A program made the translations under genes and the position numbers. This document shows, piece by piece, positions 15,444 to 23,167 of a stretch of 64,000 bases of DNA. The notes beneath the pieces were generated by a model, which saw only the letters and a list, made by a program, of their open reading frames with translations, had not been told where the DNA came from and ran no database searches. The stretch's first letter is position 1; each line of letters starts with the position of its first letter. Source of the DNA: DAOVRD01 sp964521715 (GTDB lineage: Bacteria; Planctomycetota; Brocadiia; SM23-32); NCBI GenBank assembly GCA_964521715.1, contig CAZFSS010000001.1:124001-188000 (forward strand), read 5' to 3'.

Positions 15444-16557
15444 CGTAGCGGGCGGCCTTGCTCAGTCGCTTGCCGGCCCTGCTCAGTTGCTCGATGGAGC
15501 GGATCCTGCCCAGGCTCCTGCGCAGGTCGAGGATGCGGTTCACCGTGACTGGGCCGAGCCCGGGGACGCGGAGCAGCTCCAGTCGGCTGGCCCGGTTGAC
15601 GTCCAGCGGGAACATCTCCGGGTGGCGCCCGGCCCAGACCTCCTTCGGGTCGGCGTCGAGCGACAGGCTGCCGTCCGGCTCGAAGGGGATATCCTCGTCC
15701 GTCAAGCCGTACTTGCGGATCAGCCAGTCCGCCTGGTAGAGGCGGTGCTCGCGCGTGAGCGGGTCCTGCGGGCGTGCCGGCGCGGCGCGTTCGCCGGGCA
15801 GGGCCGGATCGCCAAGCCCTCGCTGGTACGCGCTGAAGTAGACGCGGCTGAGTCCGAGGCGTCTGTACAGGCCGAAAATGGCGCCGACGATCTCGGCGTC
15901 AGTCTCGCCGGCCGCGCCCACGACGAATTGGGTCATCTGCCTGACGCGCTCGTGCGGGCCGCCCCTGGCCGTCAGCCGGCTGATGAGCCGGATCGGCCGC
16001 ACGATGTCGCGGTCGTAGTCTTTGCTGGCCGAAAGCGTCCGGAACGCGGCCCGCGTCGGGACCTCCACGTTGAGCGAGACCGCGTCCGCGAGGGACATCG
16101 CCTCCTGGATCGCCGCGTCCGACGCGCCGGGGATGATCTTCAGATGCACGTAGCCGTCGTAGCCGTGCTTGGCGCGCAGTAGGCGGGCCACCGCGACCAT
16201 CCGGTCCATCGTGTAGTCGGGGCTGCCGACGACGCCCGACGAGAGGAAGAGGCCGAAGACCTTCCTCTGCCGCACGTAGCCCATGAACGCGCGGGCAATC
16301 TCCTCGGGCTGAAGCGTGCAGCGGCGGAAGTCCCGCTCGCTGCGGAAGGGGCAGTAGCGGCAGTCGTTCACGCAGGCGTTCGAGAGCAGCGTCTTCAGCA
16401 TCACGGAGTCGCCGCCCCGGGGGACGGAGGCGGGGTAGAGCCAGAGGCCTCCCTTGCTGCGATGCCGGTGGTCCGTGCCTCGCCGCGTGCCGCACGCACA
16501 GGACAGGTCGTAACGCGACGCGTCGGCCAGGACCGCCAGCTTTTCGTCCGTTTCCAT
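15295..16557 (-). CDS. putative DNA modification/repair radical SAM protein
   Basis: 420 residues from the ATG at 16557. It resembles the radical SAM family typically found beside a uracil-DNA glycosylase-like gene (TIGR03916 type). It opens KLAVLADASRYDLSCACG, has the iron-sulfur motif CVNDCRYC (Cys62, Cys66, Cys69) and ends with a helix-hairpin-helix DNA-binding segment LLRVPGLGPVTVNRIL. The usual glycosylase partner is not adjacent here. The last 40 or so residues run antisense into the MFS gene and are low-complexity, so the frame may have lost its original stop. An alternative ATG at 16602 lies nearer the promoter. Confidence 0.75.
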   Translation of the reverse strand: METDEKLAVLADASRYDLSCACGTRRGTDHRHRSKGGLWLYPASVPRGGDSVMLKTLLSNACVNDCRYCPFRSERDFRRCTLQPEEIARAFMGYVRQRKVFGLFLSSGVVGSPDYTMDRMVAVARLLRAKHGYDGYVHLKIIPGASDAAIQEAMSLADAVSLNVEVPTRAAFRTLSASKDYDRDIVRPIRLISRLTARGGPHERVRQMTQFVVGAAGETDAEIVGAIFGLYRRLGLSRVYFSAYQRGLGDPALPGERAAPARPQDPLTREHRLYQADWLIRKYGLTDEDIPFEPDGSLSLDADPKEVWAGRHPEMFPLDVNRASRLELLRVPGLGPVTVNRILDLRRSLGRIRSIEQLSRAGKRLSKAARYVKFGQAPRAAGRPAHKTQAPDTRRRGSPQRPASWPTRPPACAGARGRAG

Positions 16558-16619
16558 GGCGAATGCGCTCGGGCCAGAACGCCGTCCGGGGACGTACCTC
16601 ATGCCTGCCGACCGCCGAC

Positions 16620-16649
16620 ATGATACACCCATCACGTGTCGGGTGTCAA
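16620..16649 (-). promoter_or_regulatory. promoter of the radical SAM gene
   Basis: Minus-strand TTGACA (16644-16649), 18-base spacer, TATCAT (16620-16625). Confidence 0.65.
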
Positions 16650-16666
16650 CGCCTTTCGTGTTCCGG

Positions 16667-16695
16667 TTGATAAGGGCAGCCGCGGCATGTAAGCT
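16667..16695 (+). promoter_or_regulatory. promoter of the six-hairpin hydrolase gene
   Basis: TTGATA (16667-16672), 17 bases, TAAGCT (16690-16695), about 50 bases before the ATG. It is divergent from the radical SAM promoter. Confidence 0.4.
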
Positions 16696-16744
16696 CTGCC
16701 GCACAGACTGACTTCGCCACGCCGTTCACCGATCGGCACGCGCC

Positions 16745-18775
16745 ATGTTCGATGCAGGTGCCCTTATCCGGCAGGCCAGGCAGGCGCCGAACCGCGGCCG
16801 CACGCACATCTTCCTGGGTGACCCGCGCTCGGACGGCTGTGACAAGACCACGGTCGAGCCCGGCAATGCGTACTCTCCCGGCGTGTGGACCTGCGGAGTC
16901 TCGGCATGGGTCCGGACAGGCGACGCATGGCTCACGCCGGACCTTCTGGGCGACGATGACGTGGCCTGGTCGTTCATCCGGGAGCCCGGCGGGGCCCCGG
17001 TGGCGGAGGCGAGCTACCGGGCCGGCCCGCTGGCCGTCACGCATCGCCTGTGCCACGTCGGAGCCGAGGGCGCCAGAGGCGTGGATTACAGCCTGCTCGA
17101 GGTCACGGCATCGGCGGCCTGCGACGCGACGCTGGCCATCGTCGTCAAGGACGTCGGCCCTGCGGGAGGGAAGATCGGCGGGCTCGAGTGGGACGCGGAC
17201 AGCCGGACGTTGACGGTCAACGGCGCCCTGCGCCTCGTCGTTGAGGACGTCGTGGACGGCTGCGTCATCGCTCCGGCAGAAGGGCAGTGGGACTCCCCAG
17301 CGGCGGCGGTGCACATGCACGTCGAGCTGGCCGAAGGGGAGACGCATTCCGTCCGGTTCAAGACCGTGCACGGCTTCAGCGATCCGCCGTTCTCGGCGGA
17401 GCTGGCCCGATGCGAGCCGCCGAGCATCCTGAGCGTGCGCGACGGCTTCGCCGAGGCCGAGCGTCGCTGGCAGGCGGCGCTGCCGGCCGGCGTCTTCGCG
17501 CCCGACCCGCGGATCGCGCTGGCGTGGGAACGCTGCGCCTACCACATACAGGCGGCGATGGAATGCTGCCTGCCCCGCATCGGCGCCGTGAACTACCCGG
17601 TGTTCTGGATCCGGGACTGCGTGATCGTGCTCAGGGCGCTCGACCTGACGGGCCGGCACGACCTGGCCCGAATCGGAAACGAATACCTGGCGCCACTCTA
17701 CTTCGGCGGCGGATTCGGGGCGGAATCGGATGCCCCGGGCGAGGGAATCTGGGCCATGGTGGCGCACGCCAGGTTGAGCGGCGACCTCGGCTGGCTGGCG
17801 CGGCGCTTCGGCCACGTCCGCGAGCGCGTGGCGTGGCTCGAACGCATGCTCCACGCCGCCGAGCCGATCCACGCCCTGAGCGAGAACCGGGACCCCCGGC
17901 ACATCAACGCGCCCAGCGTCAACCTGCTCTGCCTGCCGGCCCAGGAGGGGCTGATCCACGGGCGGATGGACTGGCATTCTCCCGACTTCTACGTCAACTG
18001 CTGGGCGCAATGCGGCCTGCGGCTGGCGGCGGACGCGGCGCGCGAACTGGGCCGGCCTGGACTCGCCGACCGGTGGGGCAAGGAGGCCGCCCGGCTCGAC
18101 GAACGGATCGCCGAGCGTCTCCTGCCGACGTACGGGAACCCGCGCGATGCGATCGTTACGCCGCATCCCACGGGCGCCCTGGCAGACTTCCGCGCGGAGC
18201 TGCGCCGGGCGTTCGCAGCGTGGTACCGACAGAACCGCCTGGTGCCCGACGGGTCGCGAAGGCCCGAGGAAGAGTGGACTTACTTCGAGGCGGCGCAGGC
18301 CCACAACGCCGTCCTGCTCGGACTCCGCGATGAGGCGTGGGTCAGCCTGGACGGCATGCTCGAACCCGTCGGGGCCTGGGACGTGTCGGCATACGCCGAG
18401 GGCGCGCCCGGCGGGGGCGAGTGCCTGCCCTTCCGCAACGATCGCGGCCGGCGCGGCTGGCTGAGCCCCGAGCGCGCCATGGGCGGCAACATGCCTCACA
18501 ACTGGACGTCGGCGGAGATCATCGCCCTCATCCGCGATATGTTCGTGGTCGAGCGGGACGGCCGGCTCGTTCTCGGCCTCGGCGTCCCCGCAGCATGGAT
18601 GGCGGCCGGGGCGCGTTTCGGAGTGAGCCGCATGCCAACCGACATGGGCGAGGTCAGCTACGAAGTGACGGTCGGGCCCGACGGGAGCGTGCATCTGGAC
18701 TACCACGGACCCGAGCCGCATGAGAAGGCTTTCCCGGAGCCTCCGGCCCAGGGCAGCGGCGGGCCCCCCTCATGA
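16745..18775 (+). CDS. six-hairpin (alpha/alpha toroid) glycosidase-like protein
   Basis: 676 residues, no signal peptide, so probably cytosolic. The first 250 residues look like a beta-sandwich; the rest looks like an (alpha/alpha)6 barrel of the GH15/GH63/amylo-glucosidase superfamily. Blocks such as NYPVFWIRDCVIVLRAL, GEGIWAMVAHARL, WHSPDFYVNCWAQ and EEEWTYFEAAQAHNAVLLG support this. WIRD is a typical active-site entry motif of that fold. The acid and base residues cannot be assigned with confidence, and the sugar specificity is unknown. Divergent from the radical SAM gene; the next gene follows by 28 bases. Confidence 0.75.
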   Translation: MFDAGALIRQARQAPNRGRTHIFLGDPRSDGCDKTTVEPGNAYSPGVWTCGVSAWVRTGDAWLTPDLLGDDDVAWSFIREPGGAPVAEASYRAGPLAVTHRLCHVGAEGARGVDYSLLEVTASAACDATLAIVVKDVGPAGGKIGGLEWDADSRTLTVNGALRLVVEDVVDGCVIAPAEGQWDSPAAAVHMHVELAEGETHSVRFKTVHGFSDPPFSAELARCEPPSILSVRDGFAEAERRWQAALPAGVFAPDPRIALAWERCAYHIQAAMECCLPRIGAVNYPVFWIRDCVIVLRALDLTGRHDLARIGNEYLAPLYFGGGFGAESDAPGEGIWAMVAHARLSGDLGWLARRFGHVRERVAWLERMLHAAEPIHALSENRDPRHINAPSVNLLCLPAQEGLIHGRMDWHSPDFYVNCWAQCGLRLAADAARELGRPGLADRWGKEAARLDERIAERLLPTYGNPRDAIVTPHPTGALADFRAELRRAFAAWYRQNRLVPDGSRRPEEEWTYFEAAQAHNAVLLGLRDEAWVSLDGMLEPVGAWDVSAYAEGAPGGGECLPFRNDRGRRGWLSPERAMGGNMPHNWTSAEIIALIRDMFVVERDGRLVLGLGVPAAWMAAGARFGVSRMPTDMGEVSYEVTVGPDGSVHLDYHGPEPHEKAFPEPPAQGSGGPPS

Positions 18776-18803
18776 CGGCTCCGTGCGGAAGGGAGGTGCT
18801 ATC

Positions 18804-20279
18804 GTGACGAGTGCTTCGACGGTAGCGACCGGCGCAGGTGGCGGCCTGGATGGCCGCGCAAGCCGGCGGCGACGCCTTTGGCTCGCTCCGCGGTCGTCCT
18901 CCGGAGCCCGGATGCTGCGCGTGGGCTTGCTGACATGCGCGGCCGTCGGGTTTGGCCTGACCTGGCGTGGCCCCGGCGCGGCGATGGCCTCGACCGGCCT
19001 TGCGGAGCCTGAAGCGGGCGCCGTCTACTGGGTCTCACCGGACGGCGATGACGGGAATCCCGGCACTGAGGGGCGCCCATGGCGCACCGTGCAGAAAGCG
19101 GCCGAGACGCTCAAGGCAGGCGAAACCGCGCTCATCAGGCAGGGCGTCTACGCGGAGCACGTCGTCGTTGCCAACTCCGGCACGGAGGACGGGCCCATCA
19201 CCTTCCAGGCGTGCCCGGGCGAGAAGCCGGCGCTCGACGCCACCGGGCTGGAGAGGTCCTGGGGCATCTTCGAGATGCACGGCAAGAGCCACGTCCGCAT
19301 CGTGGGGCTGGAGCTGTGCAACGCCGACCGCGGGCAGGGCGGCGTGGTAGCCCGGGGTTGCAGCCACATCCAGATCAGGAACTGCCGGACGTTCAACACG
19401 GGCGCGTCAGGGATCCTCGTCTGGGAATGCGACCACGTGATCATCGACGGCAACGAGGTCGAGCGCGCCTGCCAGCGGGGCGGCGAGGAGAGCGTCACCG
19501 TCAAGTTCAGCTCGGACACGGTGCAGGTCAGCAACAACCACATCCACCACACGGGTCATGAGGGGATCGACGTCAAGGAAGGCTCGCGCAACGTCCGGGT
19601 CTTCAATAACCACATTCACCACGCGGAGCGCCAGGGGCTGTACGCCGACGCCTGGGACCGGGAGACGTGCAACATCGAGTTCTTCAACAACGTCGTGCAC
19701 GACTGCGGCTTCGGGATCGCCGTCTGTTCCGAGCAGGGCGGCCGGCTCCACGGCATCAGGATCTACAACAATCTCATTTACAGCAACGCCGGCCCCGGCA
19801 TGATCTTCTCCCACTGGACGCGCGCCGAGGTCTGCCCGGTGGACGACGTGTGGTTCGTCAACAACACCGTGCACAACAACGGGCATGGCTGGGGCGGCGG
19901 AGTCGTCCTTGAGAATGACGACGCGCGCGCCATCGTGGTCCGCAACAACATCCTGAGCGGCAACTCCGTCCAGATCCTCGTGAACCAGGAGCCCGCCGAG
20001 GCCACCATAGATCATAACCTGATCCATGGGACGAGCGGCGCCGCCGGCGACGACTGTGTCGCGGCCGACCCCCTGTTTGCGAATCCGGAGGAGGGCGACT
20101 TCCACCTGCGGGAGGGCTCGCCGGCCATAGACCGCGGTTCCGGGGACGGCGCTCCGGAGTTCGATCTAGAGGGCGATCCGCGTCCGTGCGGGCAGGGGGT
20201 GGACATCGGCGCGTATGAGCACTGCGCGGAAGCCCGCCCCTCGGAGAGCGGCTCTCAGGCGTCCGCTGCGGTCAGGTAG
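18804..20279 (+). CDS. secreted right-handed parallel beta-helix protein
   Basis: 491 residues from the GTG at 18804, chosen because GGAGGT lies six bases upstream. An Arg-rich N-terminus precedes a hydrophobic export signal around residues 36-60 (MLRVGLLTCAAVGFGL). The mature part begins with YWVSPDGDDGNPGTEGRPWRTVQKA, the DUF1565-like entry of this group. It continues as repeated beta-helix rungs with Asn ladders (NNHIHHTG, NNHIHHAE, NNVVHD, NNLIYSN, NNTVHNN, NNILSG) and closes with VDIGAYE. The family includes pectate lyase-like and alginate lyase-like enzymes and structural proteins. Catalysis cannot be confirmed. Confidence 0.88.
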   Translation: MTSASTVATGAGGGLDGRASRRRRLWLAPRSSSGARMLRVGLLTCAAVGFGLTWRGPGAAMASTGLAEPEAGAVYWVSPDGDDGNPGTEGRPWRTVQKAAETLKAGETALIRQGVYAEHVVVANSGTEDGPITFQACPGEKPALDATGLERSWGIFEMHGKSHVRIVGLELCNADRGQGGVVARGCSHIQIRNCRTFNTGASGILVWECDHVIIDGNEVERACQRGGEESVTVKFSSDTVQVSNNHIHHTGHEGIDVKEGSRNVRVFNNHIHHAERQGLYADAWDRETCNIEFFNNVVHDCGFGIAVCSEQGGRLHGIRIYNNLIYSNAGPGMIFSHWTRAEVCPVDDVWFVNNTVHNNGHGWGGGVVLENDDARAIVVRNNILSGNSVQILVNQEPAEATIDHNLIHGTSGAAGDDCVAADPLFANPEEGDFHLREGSPAIDRGSGDGAPEFDLEGDPRPCGQGVDIGAYEHCAEARPSESGSQASAAVR

Positions 20280-20362
20280 ACCGCCCTGCCCGAATCGTCC
20301 GTGAAGTAGCGGGGGTTGGCGGGATTCCTGCGCAGCGGGCCGCGGATGGCGTTGCGTGTCAT
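20255..20362 (-). pseudogene. truncated start of a DUF4038-type glycoside hydrolase
   Basis: A 35-codon frame whose sequence, NAIRGPLRRNPANPRYF followed by TDDSGRAVYLT, matches the very start of DUF4038-like putative glycoside hydrolases. There, after VYLTG, the enzyme runs on for some 400 residues. Here a stop follows four codons later. The ATG overlaps the stop of the phosphotriesterase gene by four bases (ATGA), as in an intact operon, and the 3' end runs under the beta-helix gene. The simplest reading is that a complete gene was cut off by a deletion or insertion bringing in the neighbouring sequence. Confidence 0.6.
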
Positions 20363-21348
20363 CGTCTGGCATCTCCCTGGGAGCCCCGGTCGAATGCCTC
20401 GAAGAGGCGCCTGGGATTCTCGACCAGGTAGCGGTTGATCCTCTGAAGTGAGACTCCCGCGCCCATGAGCATCGGCACGGCGTTGGTGATGCAGTAGGCA
20501 TACGTTCGCTTGCCGGTTTCCGGGTGCTCGCGTTCGGCCTCGTGCCAGGCGCGCCCGTCCTCGTCGAACTCCCAGTTGGCGTCGATGCTGATCAGCACGC
20601 GGTCGCCGAAACTTTCTTCCTCCAGGAAGTCGAGCAGGTAGACCATGTCATCCAGGGGCGTGTCGAACTCGAAGTCGAAGTTGTTGAACTGGAGGTAGCC
20701 TCCGGCCTCCGCCACTTCCGCCAGGTAGCGCGCCTCCTCCTCGCGGGAGCGTCCTTCCCAGCCGAACTCGGCCTCGATGTGGCAGTAGTAGGTTGCGTCG
20801 ATCCTGGCGCCGTGCTCGCGCGCGTATTCCATCTGCGTCCTGCATCCCGAGCAGGAATGGAAGCAGATCGGCACGCGGGCCGCCTGCTGCGCGCGCGCGG
20901 CCGCGCGGAAGTTCTTCTTCTCCCACTCCGTAAGCTGGGACGTGTTGGACGCCACCTTGATGACGCCGGCCCGAATGCCCGTGCCCTCGAAGCCGTCGTA
21001 GCCCTCGGTCAGGTTCTTGACCATGTGCTCGAGCATCTGGTCCCCGGTCAGGTCGCGCACGGGCCGCGTCCATTCGGCGTTCTCGAGGTACGCTCCGGTC
21101 GCCAGCACCAGGTTGAGGCCCGGCACGCGCGCGTTCGCCTCCATCACGCTGGCCAGGTCGGGCACCGGGGTCACGTCGACCATGGTGTCGATGCCCGCTT
21201 CCGCGGCCCTCTCCAGCAGCGTCGCCTGATAGTCCATCGCCTTCTGCCGCCACTGCTCCGGCGCCCGGAAGCAGAGGTGCTCGTGCACGAGGGTCATGCC
21301 GAGCTCGGAGGATTCCATCTCTCCGCGGGCGGTCGGGATCTTCGCCAT
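20359..21348 (-). CDS. phosphotriesterase family metal-dependent hydrolase
   Basis: 329 residues, a (beta/alpha)8 amidohydrolase. Metal ligands are visible: His22 and His24 in VHEHL, Lys131 in GVIKVAS (expected to be carboxylated), His164 in CFHSC, His190 in YYCHIE and Asp256 in ISIDANW. The family covers phosphotriesterases, lactonases and sugar-lactone hydrolases. In a carbohydrate context a lactonase role is plausible but unproven. It is third in a leftward group after the amidotransferase-like and beta-sandwich genes, separated from them by a perfect palindrome, and coupled by ATGA to a truncated hydrolase. No signal peptide. Confidence 0.85.
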   Translation of the reverse strand: MAKIPTARGEMESSELGMTLVHEHLCFRAPEQWRQKAMDYQATLLERAAEAGIDTMVDVTPVPDLASVMEANARVPGLNLVLATGAYLENAEWTRPVRDLTGDQMLEHMVKNLTEGYDGFEGTGIRAGVIKVASNTSQLTEWEKKNFRAAARAQQAARVPICFHSCSGCRTQMEYAREHGARIDATYYCHIEAEFGWEGRSREEEARYLAEVAEAGGYLQFNNFDFEFDTPLDDMVYLLDFLEEESFGDRVLISIDANWEFDEDGRAWHEAEREHPETGKRTYAYCITNAVPMLMGAGVSLQRINRYLVENPRRLFEAFDRGSQGDARR

Positions 21349-21410
21349 CTCGTGGCCTTCTCAACAAACAACCTTGCGTTCTGCAGCCGGTGTCGTGTGC
21401 GGACTGATGC

Positions 21411-21438
21411 GTAGGGGCACGGCGCGCCGTGCCCCTAC
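21411..21438. repeat. 28-base perfect palindrome
   Basis: A perfect inverted repeat centred at 21424/21425 with arms GTAGGGGCACGGCG and its complement. It lies between two leftward genes. It would fold into a very stable hairpin but has no T run, so it may be a processing or attenuating element, or one copy of a dispersed palindromic repeat. I see no second copy in this window. Confidence 0.85.
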
Positions 21439-21451
21439 AGGGTCGCGGCCG

Positions 21452-22219
21452 CTACGGAGCGAGGCCGTCCTCGTTCCATTCGAGGGGTGCCGGCAGGCCG
21501 GGGCGCTGGCAGTGGATGTTAGCGCCCCATTCGTCCAGGCCGCGCAGCCCGTAGATGATCCGCTCGCTTTCGACGATGATGGGCTCGTCGCTGATGAACC
21601 TGATGCCGTAGGCTATCGTCTCGGTCGTGCTCATCTGGAAGTTGTCGAACATCAGGACGCGCTCTGCGCCCACGGTGTGCTCGAACTCCCGGTAGCTGCC
21701 CTCCCCGAGGACGCACCGCATCGTGACGTGGGCGTCCCGCTTCCCGGGATTGAGGATGTGATACCACTCGAACTCGTGGAACGGGAACGAAGGATTCTGC
21801 ACGTCCTGGATGATGCGGATGCCGTCGGAGAAGTACCACAGGCGCGAGAGGCGCGTCTTGGTGAGCGTGTCGCCTACTCCGCCCCGGTACCTGACGTTGT
21901 CCGGCGGGCCGAGCCGCCGCGCGACCAGGATGTGATCCGCCATGAGCACCATATCGCTGACGATCTTCATGCCCCACGGGCCGCAGCCTTCGAACTGCTC
22001 GGGATAGTGGTGGGGGAAGACGAGCAGCGGGTTCGCCTCCGGACCGATCTCGTACTTCGGCAGCTCGACCGGGGGCCGGTCGCAGTAGTAGACCGTCATC
22101 CGGACGTGGGTCGGATGCGGAGTCGGATTCCAGAACCGCAACTCGCACATCCCGTCCATCTCGCCGGGCTGCCCGGCGCGTCTGCAGAAGCCGTTGGCAA
22201 TGTAGCTGACGTGTGGCAT
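21452..22219 (-). CDS. tandem beta-sandwich protein resembling sensory rhodopsin transducer (ASRT)
   Basis: 255 residues that appear to contain two copies of one fold. The first half reads CELRFWNPTPHPTHVRMTVYY and ends IVSDMVLMADHILVA. The second reads WYHILNPGKRDAHVTMRC and ends FISDEPIIVESERII. This alternation (N-G/P-x-x-D/T-A/H-x-V then a late SD-P-hydrophobic-V strand) resembles the Anabaena sensory rhodopsin transducer family, PF07100. That family is broader than rhodopsin signalling and often lies near sugar genes. A small-sugar-binding or sensor role is possible. No membrane segment. It sits 13 bases from the amidotransferase-like gene. Confidence 0.55.
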   Translation of the reverse strand: MPHVSYIANGFCRRAGQPGEMDGMCELRFWNPTPHPTHVRMTVYYCDRPPVELPKYEIGPEANPLLVFPHHYPEQFEGCGPWGMKIVSDMVLMADHILVARRLGPPDNVRYRGGVGDTLTKTRLSRLWYFSDGIRIIQDVQNPSFPFHEFEWYHILNPGKRDAHVTMRCVLGEGSYREFEHTVGAERVLMFDNFQMSTTETIAYGIRFISDEPIIVESERIIYGLRGLDEWGANIHCQRPGLPAPLEWNEDGLAP

Positions 22220-22232
22220 CGGCGTCCCCCGT

Positions 22233-23042
22233 CTATGCTGACGTGATCCAACGAAGGGCCTTCTGCCAGAAGGCGTCGTAGCCCTCCCACAGCTCGAAGT
22301 TGATGCCCCAGTGCGGCGCGGGGTCGGAGGCGTAGACGAGCACGCGCCCCTTGCCGTGCCGGCCCGTCACAATCAGCGGGTGCCCCGTCTGGCGCACGCG
22401 CACCGGCACGTCGGCCTCGGCCTTCGGCACGAGCTCGTTGTACCCGAAGATCGGAGGGAACGTGTCCCAGGGCAGGCCCCGGACGACCGGATGCCGGGCG
22501 TCGACGACCTCGGCGGCGAAGCCGGACGAGGACTCGACCAGATCGTCTCCGGGCAGGCACTCGACGGGCAGGGCTCCGGCCAGACGGCTTCGGCGCCAGC
22601 CGGCCGTCTCGCGGGCGCCGGAGAAGGACAGCCAGCCGCCGAGCATCATCAGCCCTCCGCCCTCGGCCATCCAGCCTTTCAGGAAGTCGAGGCGATCGGG
22701 GTACGTCTCGACCTGGCCGGTGCGGGCGGACCGGTTGAAGAAGTCGGGGTAGAGCTGGAAGCACTTCGCCTCGACGTCGCTCACGATGACGGCCTTCGAC
22801 TTGCCGACCAGGGACTCGAACTCCCCGGGCCTCAGCCGGTACAACTCCCAGTTCGACAGGCACGTCAGCGCAGCCCTCGGCGCAAGCGCGTCGGCCAGCC
22901 GGCGCCCGTAGAAGTGCAGGTCGCAGTCTTTCGTCTCGACGACGTTGAAGGGCGTCTCGACGAACGTCGGTCCCATGTGGAAGACCCAGTCGCCCAGATA
23001 CAGCACGTGCGGCTTGGTCCTTCGTGCCTTCCGCTTTGCCAT
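22233..23042 (-). CDS. class I glutamine amidotransferase-like protein (PF07090-type)
   Basis: 269 residues from the ATG at 23042. The sequence matches the conserved but uncharacterised putative glutamine amidotransferase-like family. It has VLYLGDWVF at the start, DLHFYGRRLADAL, VIVSDVEAKCFQLYP, GGGLMMLGGWLSFSG, LPGDDLVESSSGF and VLVYASDPAPHWG. No clear nucleophilic-elbow Cys-His-Glu triad can be assigned. It starts a leftward group (this gene, the ASRT-like gene, phosphotriesterase, hydrolase remnant) and is divergent from the GH38-like gene. This suggests one shared sugar or cyclitol pathway, which is inference. Confidence 0.7.
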   Translation of the reverse strand: MAKRKARRTKPHVLYLGDWVFHMGPTFVETPFNVVETKDCDLHFYGRRLADALAPRAALTCLSNWELYRLRPGEFESLVGKSKAVIVSDVEAKCFQLYPDFFNRSARTGQVETYPDRLDFLKGWMAEGGGLMMLGGWLSFSGARETAGWRRSRLAGALPVECLPGDDLVESSSGFAAEVVDARHPVVRGLPWDTFPPIFGYNELVPKAEADVPVRVRQTGHPLIVTGRHGKGRVLVYASDPAPHWGINFELWEGYDAFWQKALRWITSA

Positions 23043-23080
23043 GTGCACAGCTCCCTGAGCCGAGCCGAGAAGGACTTGAA

Positions 23081-23109
23081 TTGTCTGCGCGGGTGTCCCA
23101 ATATACGAT
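23081..23109 (+). promoter_or_regulatory. candidate promoter of the GH38-like gene
   Basis: TTGTCT (23081-23086), 17 bases, TACGAT (23104-23109). Moderate matches, well placed 58 bases before the start codon. Confidence 0.35.
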
Positions 23110-23167
23110 GGCGCTCTGCGAAGCACCAGCGCCTCACGGACCGGGCGATCTCAGAGAGGACCAATGG

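Noticed and set aside
16646..18721. A 691-codon minus-strand frame opposite the six-hairpin hydrolase
   Set aside because: The plus-strand product has recognisable fold blocks; the minus-strand one does not.
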